DNA from: Cinclus cinclus
Lineage: Eukaryota; Chordata; Aves; Passeriformes; Cinclidae
Length of the DNA stretch: 64,000 nt
Assembly (NCBI RefSeq): GCF_963662255.1
Contig: NC_085046.1
Location: 139,391,762-139,455,761, forward strand
Reading direction: 5' to 3'
Shown piece by piece: positions 17,101 to 28,444 of the stretch; position 1 is the stretch's first letter, and every line of letters starts with the position of its first letter. The position numbers and the translations under genes were made by a program. Under the pieces are notes generated by a model. It was not told the origin of the DNA and searched no databases. It saw only the letters and a program-made list of their open reading frames with translations.

Positions 17101-19865
17101 GGTGATCGTTTAGTTTCCTGTTTTCTAGTTTAGTTTTAAGTCTGAATAAGAGATTTCATACCCTTTAATTGTTGTAATTATATAATGGGCCACTGAATCT
17201 ACAGGAAGTCTTTGTTAGTGTTAATGGGCTTTCCCAAAGTGATTTCATGCTGATAGAAATAATCATCACTGAGCTGTTTAGTCAAATTCAGAGCTGAACA
17301 CCAGTGTTAGCAATGTTAGGTTATTTCTGCACCAGCACTCCTGCTGGGATAGATACTCACGCAAGACAAAATGTAGATGTCAAACCCAGAAAGTATAGAA
17401 TCTTTTACAGGGGTGGGGAAAAGGATAATGACATTCAACTCAGGCAGTAGCTGAAAATAATACCTACAGCTTTTAAATTTGAAAACAGAGGCAGGCAGGG
17501 AGTTAAGTGAGTCCAGGCCAAAAGTCAAGGAGCCTGGAAGATGGAAAGTCTGAGCAGGTTGTAGGGGGAAAAAAAATTAAAGGGTGAAGGAAATTCTCTT
17601 TTTTTTTTTTTTTTTTTTTTTGGTGGAGATTTCTGAAGCTTGATTTGTGCACGTAGTCCAATTAGGATGTCAGGTGTATTTGGGGCATGTGAGACCCCCT
17701 GTGCACAAATGAATCTTGTAGTAATGAACCTCATTATTATGACCCACTAAAACTTTACTTAGGAAATGAGGACAAATGTATCCTTATGGCCCTGTTCAAA
17801 TATTAGCCAAAAATAACTTTCAGTATGTCTTTATTTCCTCATTAGTAATTTTATTCAAAATTTTCCCCTGCATGTGATACAATGAACATCAAGAAGAATG
17901 AGGAAAACTATGGAGTTTAAAATACCATTTTTAAAGTTCTGGGCATATATATTCTATTGTGCGAATCTTTTACTATAGTCATGTTTCATTACTGCATAAT
18001 AATTATAAAAATGTGTCCTCTGTGAAAGAGATACTCCCATGTGGTAACTTAGACATACTTCACTTTCCATTATAAATTGATAATTGTCATTTAAAAATAT
18101 AAGTGGTAACCTTTGAATTGATCTAATGCAGTAAATGACTATTTTTGCTTAATTATAACCCACTTAACTGTTTTCTTGTTTGGATGATGAAACATTTTGG
18201 TCATGCACACCAGACTGCCTGAAAGAGTTGCCCTTTCTGTGAAGACTAGAACATAATTTGCATAAAGTAAGGTGAAACCTCAGACTTCTCTACTTTTTAC
18301 AGAGGAATATTCTGTTTTATAGTTTATGGACAAATCTTAGGCAAAAAAACCAGATTCATAGAGCAATTTGCACGTAACAGCCTTAGCACCGCTACATCAC
18401 TGTTGTTTTGGCAATGGTCTTTACACTCCTTCACCAAAGGCATAAGATTTCTTTCCAGATTTTGAAAGTGTTACCCTCTTTTGGCTCATGTATCTTCATA
18501 CAATTTTCCCCACACCTGCATGTTTAAATTAAAAAACAGTTCAGGTCAAGCATAATTACTGGAAGACCTTGGTTCCTCCAGGGTAGCTGAGAGCAAAACT
18601 CAACTACAATGATTAACTCTTAATGTAAATTTTGGTGACACCCCCAGCCCCAGTTGAGCTGATGCTGGCAGTTAAAGCTAATTCCACTGGCAGCATGAAC
18701 ACTTGCAGACAATAATGACTGTTGATTTTTATACTCTTATGGTGAAAGAACTGCTGCTGTCTCATGAGAATAGGAACACAGATCTGTGTGGCAGTGTGGT
18801 AAAACATTGCGTAGGTTTTCCTGACACCTCTTGTGGGCAAAAATGAACTCCTTGGTGGGCAGGATGCAAAATCTGAAAAATATAGGGATCTGGGAGTCTG
18901 ATGAGTTTGTGCAATCTCTTCACCAAGATACCGGCATCTCTGGGAATGTGCCACAGCATAACTTGTCGCACAATAAAGTTTTCAGGGGAAGGTTTAAGGT
19001 CCTAGCTGCTGGGCAGGGATTCTGTGAAATGGTCCTCGCAGTTCAGTTGTGTCTCAGCTCCACTGTGGGCAGCAAAGCACCTTGGATCTTGTACAGGTTT
19101 GCTGAACTCAGGGTATGGAAGAAACTGATATTCGAGTGCTAAGCATGCTGTTTGCCTGAGCAATTTTTCCCATTTCTTAAAGCACCAACTTCAGCAGAGC
19201 AGTGCAGGCTCTGCTTACAATATGCTATCAAGTCCTCAAACATGTGCCAGGACAAACTGCTGTTGAAAGGAAAATCTGTCTTTGCCTTCTCTTTGATCAT
19301 TTGTGGTCACTTACCCATCCAAGGAGTGGTTTCTAAGGGAATCACCAGCAGTCCTTGCCAGAGATTCCAGGCAATCGAGTGATGATTCAGATGACATTTC
19401 TGTGATCACACTGAAGAGAGCCAAATCTGTATGGTAAGTGACAACTTTCAGTGCTGGAAAGGAGAATTTTATAGCAGGATGAGTGAGCCAATCCATGGGA
19501 ATGTGCTCCATGCAGTGACTCAGAATTTTGCACTTTGGAAATACTGCACTACCCACATGCTACATTGCACTACATGTAGCTTTGGAAGGATGAAAATATT
19601 TATCCTGTCTACACTAAAATATTTTGTCATTTAAAGGATACCACTGACATATTTTCCACAGCAAAAAATCTCTATACCATTTGAAATCTATTTGGAGTTA
19701 TCTTGTGATCACTTAGTGTCCAACTGGCCTGATTATTAAGATGCTAGTGTATGAACATATTGGATTTTTGAAGAAATGGTTCAGTGCTAGATCTGTTAAT
19801 GTGGGAAACCATTAGTCATCTCAGAAATCCCAGAGAGCATCAAGATTTGTGAATATATATTAAAA
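14154..19865. other. No gene seen; possible old LTR remains near 14160-15065
   Basis: No supported gene. The part at about 14160-15065 has a minus-strand AATAAA (TTTATT at about 14174) and a GC-richer block at 14820-15030 that reminds me of a minus-oriented LTR, but I cannot define ends. A T23 run lies at 17599-17621. A 164-codon open frame at 15183-15677 has no start ATG, no motif and AT-driven composition, and I do not believe it is a gene. Confidence 0.35.
17599..17621. repeat. Poly-T run
   Basis: About 23 consecutive T bases. It could be the tail of an old minus-strand retroposed sequence, but no body is recognisable next to it. Confidence 0.8.
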
Positions 19866-20036
19866 ATCTGTTTGTGTGTGGTTTGCTTTGTTTTTGGTTT
19901 TTTTTGTGGGTTTTTTTTTTGTTTGTTTTGTTTTGATTTGGTTTGGGTTTTTGTTTGGGTTTTTTGCTTGTTTTGGGTTTTTGGTTGATTGTTTTTGTTT
20001 GCTTTTTGCTTGTTTGTTTGTTTGCTTGTTTTTTAT
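19866..20036. repeat. T/G low-complexity tract (GTTT-type)
   Basis: About 170 bases consist almost only of T and G, with units such as GTTTG, GGGTTTTT and TTTGTTTGTTTG. It contains three GGG runs separated by T stretches. It is strand-asymmetric: the complement is A/C only. No coding or repeat-family identity is visible. Confidence 0.85.
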
Positions 20037-23024
20037 TTAAGAAAAAGATAAGTAAAGCAGGTTTAGAAGCTAACTAAGGTGTAGGAAAAGTCATCTGAGC
20101 TTTGAGAGTTATACAGGATAGCTGGGGATGCTAGGAGTGCTCTGGTCACGAAAAGTGATATCACACAGGTAAGTCAGGTGCGTGCATTGATTGCACAGAA
20201 TTATTGATATCTTCCATGAGGCCTTATATTTGACAATAATTTACATGAACTATTTGGTTGAGAATATGTCTGGTAAAGTGCTTGAATGATACAATCCTGA
20301 AATTTCAGATCCTGCAAGGGTTGGAACCTGCTCTGCACAAGAGGGATTTATCAGCAGAGATTTATCATTTTGTGTAACTTCCAGTGAAGAAAAATGGCAG
20401 GCACTCTAGAAACACTCATGCTAGGTGGGACAGAGGGCTTCTTTAGCTCTCCTTCACATGCATAATCTACTTGTCTTTAGTAAAGCTGTCATATTTGCTA
20501 AAGGCTCCACTGATTCCTTTCCCTCCTTATCCCCCTTTTCATGCTATTCCCTTGAGAGAAAGATTAATTTTCTCCTTAAAACAGCAAGTCTAGACCTTAT
20601 GCCTGTTACATAAGCAAGAAATAAAGTAGTTTGTGCCTCATATTTTACAGAATAGTGTAAGGATGGTTGATTTTACATTGGTTATACCAATAAAATATGA
20701 TTGTTTTTTCAGCTTTTACAAATGTAAATAATAATCTCTTATGCAACCTTTTTTCTTTAATGGGTCACGAAAATGTAGTTTCATTATGAGTAACATTATA
20801 TTTGTTTTCAGGCCTAGAAACACTAAACTCCAGAGATATGAGGTGGCTTTCTCAAAGTTCCATCTTACATGGGATGACACAGAGAGTCCCTGTGCCATGC
20901 CCTATCTACTGGTGTGAACCTGATGCTTTTATCTTGTTTCTTCTTTTCTATCCTTTCTTTAACTCCATGGAAAAAATAGTTTTTCACTGAGTGAGGCACA
21001 TGCTTTTCACTAAAAGAGAAAGTTTAAAAACAGCACAGAGAAGTAACAGCACTACATGAAATCACAGCTCTGGTGACCCACGTGAAATGAAAAGGCAGAA
21101 GCACTAACAGGGTTGGGAGGTTTTCAAGAAATAAGGTTTGGAGAAATTAGATGGAAACATTAATTCTAGACCAAAATCAGTCCTTGTAAAGACAGCAATT
21201 TTTTTTCATATCACAAAATGTCTGTCTAGAGGGCTGAGCTATACAAGGAGATGCTGAAGACTTCTGACAAATATCTACAAAATTGCATGTGTGTGTGAAA
21301 CCATGGTCTGTGCAAACTCTCCATTGCTGTTGGATGTGCAATCAGTCCTTGGACAGTCTGATTATTTCTCAGTGCAGGAGACAGCAGAACCATTGCTCTT
21401 CCTCAGATTTTTTACACCATAGCTTTTATTTTTTCTTATATTTTCTTATTTTTTTGCCTGGAATCTCAGGATACCTGCCATGTTCGATATTTTTTGGGGG
21501 GGTAAAATGGATCACTTGGTTCAGAATAATCTCAGAACTCTTAAAACACTGTACACAGCTTAGTGCATGTATAAAAGAAGCTCTCTAAACTTACTGTCTA
21601 GGTTAGGTGTTACCCTAGAACGTAGAACTCCAGTTACTACAAATAACTGATCTTAATTAAAGTAATTACAATCCAAACTCTAAGTATAACACTCTTGGGA
21701 GCAGGATTGCCACTTAGAATTTGCCAGAAGTGTTTATCAAGAAATGAGGGATAAAATCTTTTCTGTAATTCTGTATCAAATAGACCTCAAATTTTCATTT
21801 TCAGAGGCTGAAACAAGACTAATATTGTTCAGTAAACATTAAATCAAACATTCACAGAAAATGAACTAGTTAATGTGCTATAAAAAGATACTGGTTCTCT
21901 GAAGTTAGTGGAGGTGTCTGACACCAATGATTCCCATTCCCTGTGTTATGGAAGGATGTGTGAAACCCAAAACTGTTTATTTTGGGAGTGTCTTTGGAGA
22001 AAAAAAATGCAGTCTCAGGAAAGAAGAAATTATTTCTAAAGAAAAAGTTGGGTTTTAGAAGTAAAAGAAACCTTCAAGGACTTGAAGCCTTGAAAAAATC
22101 CTTCTTCCTCACAAAAAAACCAAACAAACAAAAACCAACCAAACAAAAAGCCTTTTGGAGGAGCTCTATCACCTGAGACAGATTGAAAGTATTGAATGGG
22201 TGGGTGATTCTTCAGGGAAATCTGAGCTTAGTCTGAGAGCTGCTGAGAGGGGAAAAAGCCTCAGCCAGGATACAGGTCTCAGGGGAAGGGCTGAGAGACT
22301 CCTTCTCGTTGGTGAAGGGGTTAAAGGGCGGTGGGGTTGAAGTTGGAGATCTTCAGCCAGAGTAGGAGGACTATGAGGATCTCAAGGTGGACAAATTAGA
22401 ATAATAATTGTGTATCTTGAGGACTATAAAAATACTGAAAGGAAGCCAATTATAATTTAAGAGTTGGATATGATTTGGAGATAAAAAGATAGTGGAACAT
22501 TTCCTGGAAGACAAAAGAAGCTGTGGTGGGAAGCTGAAAGATAGTCTGGGGTGGGATCTCCTGGGTTCTCTTCTCTAGGCCATGTCATCCTAATTCCATT
22601 TGATAAATGAAATTAATTCTATCTTAAAAGCAGATGTATATACCATAAATTTTAATTTTTGTTTTTACTATGACCTATCTAATTGCTTGCTAGAAATTCC
22701 TTTTTCTAACAGTTGGGAACCTTCTAACTTTTATTTCTTCTGAATTTTAATTTCTGGCTGCCAGTTCTACATTAGTCTTTATGTCATTGTCCTTAAAATG
22801 ACACTGCTTTTAATACAAATAGGTCTTTTCACCCAGTGTGTGCGGTGTGTGCTAATTAGGTTATTTGGTTAATTGGGCTTTTCATTTACAAGAGCAAACT
22901 TTTTAAGCTCTTTAGGCTTCTGTTTGGTGTGCAAGCTGTATATTCCTTACATCCCCAAATTTCCTGCTTCCTTTTCTTTTTCACTAGATCTCTCTCTGAA
23001 TAGGTGGATGACAGTTTAGGACGC
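20037..23024. other. No gene seen; ordinary AT-rich sequence
   Basis: No supported gene or repeat family. A small A/C-rich simple repeat lies at 22112-22152 (AAACC and AAAC units). The segment at about 22800-22930 is AT-rich with homeodomain-type TAATTA/CTAATTAGG motifs and could be a conserved noncoding element, which I cannot test here. Confidence 0.4.
22112..22152. repeat. A/C-rich simple repeat
   Basis: Units of AAAC, AAAAACC and AACC in a 40-base stretch. It is one of several AAAC/GTTT-type tracts in the window. Confidence 0.7.
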
Positions 23025-23491
23025 TGAAGTGCTGTAGCATGTCCAGCAAAAGGTAACAAGGCTCATGAGAGGTTTAGAAAATGTGTCTTATGGCCAGGGG
23101 AGTTGGGTTTGAGAAGTCTTGGGAAGAGGATGCTCAGGGGGAGCCTCATCTCTCTCTACAGCCATCTGAAAGGAGATTGTAGTGAGGTGGGAGCCAGTCA
23201 CTTCAGCTGTGCCTGCAGTGAGAGGACCAGAGGAAATGGCCTTAAGCCAAGACAGGGGCGATTCAGATTAGATATTATAAAAGAAATGTTCACTGTTGGG
23301 TGGCCAGGCAGTGGAACAGGCTGCCCAGGGACATGCTGGAGTGAACATCCCTGGAGGTGGTTAAGAGGAATCTGGGTCTGGTTCTGGGTGATGTGGTTTA
23401 GTAGTTAGGGGTTTTAGTGGTGGTTCTGGTCTGATGGTTGGACTGGATGATCTTAAAGTTGTCTTCTAACCTTGATGATTCTATACCTCTA
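23025..23491 (+). mobile_element. CR1 LINE, 5'-truncated 3' end
   Basis: The sequence follows the CR1 3' region in order: the 'gtgtccagcaaaaggtaacaag' passage near 23040, the 'agaggaccagaggaaatggc' passage at about 23221-23240, 'caggctgcccagggacatg' near 23318, and the terminal 'ggttggactggatgatctt' followed by ATTCTAT at about 23479. It is 5' truncated as usual and carries no functional ORF. Divergence looks moderate. Confidence 0.85.
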
Positions 23492-26485
23492 GCCTTCTAA
23501 AAGTGATATCTTCAGCAGTTTAGTTTTGTTAATACTCCCTTATGTGTGACTAAAATACTGAAATCCTCCATCATCCTAGGGTTGCATCTCTTTCCCACAG
23601 CAGTGAACCACCACCTTACTGTAAGCCACTGATAAAAAACTGTACATATTTCCTCATCTTCAACTCACCCTAAATTATGCATTTTTGCTACTTAATTTGA
23701 TTTCAGTACATATCTGTGATTTTTACTCTCAACCAGCTTTTGGTACGATGTTTCTTGTGACTGTATTTATAAAAAATTTCAAGGCCTCACCAGCAGATTT
23801 TATTGAAAGTTCCTAATTGGCATTTCTTAAAATATCAATTCATTCTGTGATTAAGCAAACTTGTAGTTGAATTCAAAATATGCTTATTTCAGATTACATT
23901 TCCCAGCTTTCAAAACTCTCTTACTCTCCCTCAACTCTTTTTTCTACAATCCTCTGTTACTATGGCCACTAGTAATTTCTCATTAAAAGCAGCTTACTGA
24001 CATCCATGTAGATGAGGAATGTCCAGTTTTGTGCCAGAATGTGTCTGCATCTTGACTGAAAATCTGTGAAATTTATACTTTTTTTTTTTCTGAACAGAAC
24101 TGTTTAGCCATGCTTTTGAAAACATTTCTCATCAACACAATGGTCGAGTAGCTGCAGACATGACAGACTCAGCCTCTTTCCAGGAGAGCTCACACAAAAG
24201 GGGAGGATCAGGACTTCATGTACACACAGAAAAGGTTAATAACGAAGCCAAGAGTTGAACTCTCAAATCCCTGCTGAGTGGTCTTTCTTCTCAAGTTTGC
24301 TGTGTATCAGGGGAAATATTAGTCACACCTGTAAAGAGGCACTGAGACATCTGGCCCAAACAAGGCATCTCTGATTCCAAGTTCTTTCGCCCATTCTACC
24401 CCTAAACTGATTTCTTCAATAGGACTTGGGGTTTTTTGACATTTGAGCCTCCCTTCTTCTTTCTCTTGGCATTGCTTCAGTCACAGTCCCTTGTAAATTA
24501 GTTCAGTGCTGGATTTACCAAGCTTTTAAGCTGTGCGGGAAACATTCCCTCTAGACTTCTTATTCTTCAGCTACATTCTTTCTTTCCCATTATTTTGTAT
24601 CTCTTCTTCCATCAAATCTCCATGAAAACATTTTTTGTAAAGGGTCTTTGTTTTGTCTGCTAAATCCCATCATATAAATTTAACTCTACAATGCAACTAA
24701 TTCAAAACCAACAGACATCTTTTGAAAGTACACAGAAAGAAAAAACCCCAGCACTGACTGCACTGACTGCACTGAACATTGCTGAGCCAAGAAGCATATG
24801 TTTCTTCTCCAATCAATAATATTTTATGTCTAAACTTTTTTTCAAAGGAATTAGACCAATAAAACACATAAACTTAAACTCATAAGCAGTCTACTTTCCT
24901 GACTGTATTTTAAGAAAAAGTAGGATGTGTTTCTGTTGTTGTTAAAAAATTCTGATGAAAAAGAAAATAGAAAGGGAAATGTGCACTGAACATCTGTCTT
25001 TCAGTGAGGTCTTGCTCTCTCCTATTTTTTGCAGCTGTGTTGGCTCTTTACTTTGATGGCTCCTCACTCAAGCATCCCTGAAGATCATTTTCCTACTGAC
25101 TGGATGTCACAATGTCCCTTGGCTGTCTTCCCATTTTGAGAAGAGAAAGTAGGAGCGGATACCACACATGAACTTGGCTTAAATGGGACTAAACTGTCCC
25201 CTCCACTTTCAGGCACAGCTGGAATGAAGAACTTGAAAGTATAAATAAAACCCACAAAAAGCAAACAAGAAGACCCAGTCAGGCAGATATGTCTAGTTAT
25301 TCTGGAGAAACAGAGCTGTCTGAGTACCCTCACTTATTCTTTAGAGCTCTGCACTCTCCTGAACAGGGCCAGCCAAGAGGAAATGGAACCAGGTTAAAGG
25401 TTCATCAATAAGCAAACTAAGAAATGCAGTCTGCCAAGCAAGGGGCTGGAAAGGAAGGTGGTTCTGTTTGGTTTTTTTAAAACTGTTGAGTGCTATCTTA
25501 CTTCTCTGGTTTATGCTTACATAAATGGCATCATGCTGTCCCCAAAAGTTCTGCTCAGTTCACAGAGTACTTCCTTTTAGTCCCTCACCTATGGCTGACA
25601 GCACTTTCTGAAGTCTCAGGAAAGTTTCTCTTAAAAGGATAGGGACTGAATTAAAAAATGTCAGTTATCCAAGGGTGGAAATAGCTGCAGTAAGTGTTCC
25701 CATAACTTCAGCTGGGATTTCCTAGGCAGAAATATGCATTCAACAGCACCTTTGAATGAGACACATCTGGGAAGGGCCATATAAAAAAGGTATTGCTGAC
25801 CTGGGGCTGCGTAGTCAGACTTCAATGGGGTCTTTTGGGTTTATGTTACATGCTCAAGTTTTCAGTCTTCTACATGTGCAGCAGGGTAGAAAAGAAGCAC
25901 AGACCCCTTCATTACAAATACGATTTTACTTAAATTACAGGTGGAAAATAGCACATATTTGGAAAATGTAAACATATGGCAATTGTATTTAGTCTCCTTT
26001 AATCTCACTTCTGCAACAAAGATTTAAAAAAAATCAGTTTCCTGCATTAGAATTTTGGTTTGACCTACAGTGTGTTTTCTAAGAATAGCAGCTCGTCTTG
26101 ATATGAACAGATGGATGATGCACAAACAGTTTTTAAGCTGTTCCAAAGGTTATTCTTGTTAGAAATATTCCTATACTTCTAAAACTGCATCTGTTGCATT
26201 AAATATCATGGTAGTTGTCTTTTTTTCCTGCTAACTGAGCTTACACTGGAGACCAAGTGACAGAAAATGCCTTCTGACTGTTTTAGAGGATGACAGCAAT
26301 GCTCTTAGCCTGAGCAGTGCCCTGGAAAGAGCATGTGTAATACAACATACTCCTCCTGAATTTAGGGCTTCTCGTAGGGATGGCACTATTGTCTGCCCTT
26401 GGCGAAACAGCCTGGATAACAGTGGCTGTCAAAGCAGAAGGGTTTGTAGATGTGACAGGAATGGGACACCCACAACTGTCCAAGC
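23492..26485. other. No gene seen
   Basis: No gene, RNA or repeat family could be supported. A short tandem repeat (CACTGACTG units) lies at 24754-24777. Open frames are all short and overlapped by others on the opposite strand. Confidence 0.4.
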
Positions 26486-27550
26486 TGACGTGGGGGGTTG
26501 ACCCTGGCTGGATGCCCAGGGCCCATTGAAGCTGCTCTATCTCCCCTCTCCTCTACTGCACAGGGAAGAGGAAATATAACAAAGAGCTCATGAGTTGACA
26601 TAAGAGCAAGGACAGATCACTCAGTAATTACCATCATGGGCAAAACAGACTCGACTTGGGGAATTTAACAGAAATTTTGCCAAGCAAATCAGAGCAGGGT
26701 ATTGAGAAAAATAAAATCAAGTCTTTAAAACACCTTCTCCCCACTCTTCCCTTCTTCCCAGGCTCCACTTTGCTCATGATTTTCTCTATCTTCTCTCCAG
26801 TGGTGCAGGGGGACAGGCAATGGGGCCAATGGTCAATTTATCATGTTTGCTCTGCAGCTCCTTGCTCCTCAGTGGAAGGACTTGTCATTTCTTTCCTTGT
26901 TCCAGTCTGGAGTCTCCCCAGTGTGAGACAGCTCCCCACAAACTTCTCCAATGTGAGTCCTTCCCCTGGGCAGCAGCTCTCCACAAACTGCTCCAGTGTA
27001 GGTGACCCTCACAGGGTCACAAGTCCTGCCAGCAAACATGCTCCAGCCTGGGCTTCTCTCTCCACAGCACCACAGCTCCTGCCAGGAGCTTGATCCAGCA
27101 CAGGTTTCCAGTGCATCAGAGCCTCCTTTGGGCATCCACCTGCAGTGGGTTCTCCATGGGGTGCATGATCCCCTGCTCCCCTGCGGACCTTTATGGGCAG
27201 CAGGAGCACAGCTGCCTCACCAAGGGCTGCACCAGGGGCATCTCTGCTCTGGCACCCAAAGCACCTCCTGCCTCTCCTTCCCCACTGACCTTGGAGTCTG
27301 CAGAATTGCTCCTCTGACATGTTTTCTGTTCTTTGGCTGCAATCGTACAGGGATTTCCCCCCTCTTCTTAAATATCGTATCCCAGAGCTGCTACCACTGC
27401 TGCTGATGGACTTGGCCTTGGCCAGTGGCAGATCCATCTTGAAGCCAGCTGGCATGTGCTCCATGGGACATGTGTGAAGCTTCTAGCACTTCTCGTGTAA
27501 GTTTCCCCTGTAGCCTCCTCTTACCAAAACCTCAACTTGCAAACCCAATA
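26486..27550 (-). mobile_element. Minus-oriented ERV LTR (probable solo LTR), about 1.07 kb
   Basis: The block runs from TGACGTGGGGGGTTGACC on the left to CAAACCCAATA on the right. I recognise this as a dispersed passerine LTR family lying on the minus strand. It has a GC-rich middle with degenerate internal repeats of the type 'cacaaactgctccagtgt' at about 26930-27005. No gag or pol sequence adjoins it, so it is probably a solo LTR. I could not find a convincing target-site duplication, and the ends are approximate. Open frames inside (for example 27009-27464 on the minus strand) are by-products of its GC richness. The family name is not given because I cannot check it. Confidence 0.65.
26930..27070. 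repeat. Degenerate internal repeats in the LTR
   Basis: Two clear copies of a roughly 45-base unit start near 26933 and 26979 (ccccacaaacttctccaatg and ctccacaaactgctccagtg). Looser copies follow around 27000-27060. Such internal duplications sit in the promoter-side part of the minus-oriented LTR. Confidence 0.5.
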
Positions 27551-28164
27551 GTGCTCAAGAGGAAACTGTCTGGTGAACAAAATATTAACCATGAAAATAC
27601 AAAGAGGTATTTTTGAGTTTTGCTTTTTTTTTTTTTTCCAAAAAAGGAGAAGTCAGTGCAAAGAGAAATAAGGATGATTTTTTTTTTTTTTTTGGATGGA
27701 GAGCATCCTCGTAAAGGAAACAGCAGCAGCAGTGAGTTTGATGCTGCCATGGAGTACCAGTGTCACAGTCCTGCCATGGCCAGATACAGCACCTTCCTGT
27801 CAGACACTGCCAAGGCTGTGTGCCCAGCTGATGGGATGGTGGGATAGGGCTGCACATGGGGACTCCCGTGCATGACCTCTTGGGGCTCTCCTGACAGGTT
27901 GTGGTATTGGTGTGGGCACAGAGAGCAGGAGCACTCACACCTCCTGCTGCTCCTGGCCAAACGGGTGTGCAGAGCTGGGTATGTGTCTGTGCTCTCAATT
28001 ACTGCTCCTTACATGAGTGGTAAGCAGTGTGCAGGCTGTTAGCATGCAGTGCTATGATTTCTCTCTTGAAACTTAATCCCTATTTCCCTCAAATGATTGC
28101 TGTTTTCTGCCATTAATATATCAATAGTTGATTTTGATCTTGAGCTGGTTTTAAAACCCTTCCT
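27551..28164. other. No gene seen; poly-T runs and a CAG run
   Basis: There are two poly-T runs (about 27624-27638 and 27678-27693) and a short CAG repeat near 27720-27733. The sequence at 27740-28000 is GC-richer but carries no gene I can recognise. Confidence 0.4.
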
Positions 28165-28444
28165 CCAAGTAGCAACAACAGGACCAGAGGAAATTGCGTC
28201 ATTGCACCAGGGGAAGCTTAGGTTGCATATTAGGAAAAAATTCTTTGCTGAATGGGTGGTCAGGCATTAGAATAGGCTGCCCAGGGAAGTGATGGAGTCA
28301 CCAACCCTGAAAACATTTAAAAGATACATAGATGTGGCACTTACAAACATGGTTTATTGGAGCAGTGCTAGGTTTATGGTTGGACTTGGTGATCTTAGAG
28401 GACTTTTCCAATATAAATGATTCTATGATTCTGTGATTCTATGA
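28165..28444 (+). mobile_element. CR1 LINE, 5'-truncated 3' end
   Basis: This contains the CR1 passages 'aggaccagaggaaattgc' (about 28181), 'aggctgcccagggaagtgat' (about 28275) and 'ggttggacttggtgatctta' (about 28379). It ends in three near-perfect ATTCTATG/ATTCTGTG terminal repeats at 28421-28444. No coding capacity remains. Confidence 0.9.

Noticed and set aside
17525..17734. Lysine-run open frame on the minus strand
   Set aside because: The lysine run is the T23 homopolymer read on the other strand.
27009..27464. 151-codon minus-strand frame
   Set aside because: It lies within the minus-oriented LTR at 26486-27550 and has no family resemblance. GC richness explains it.
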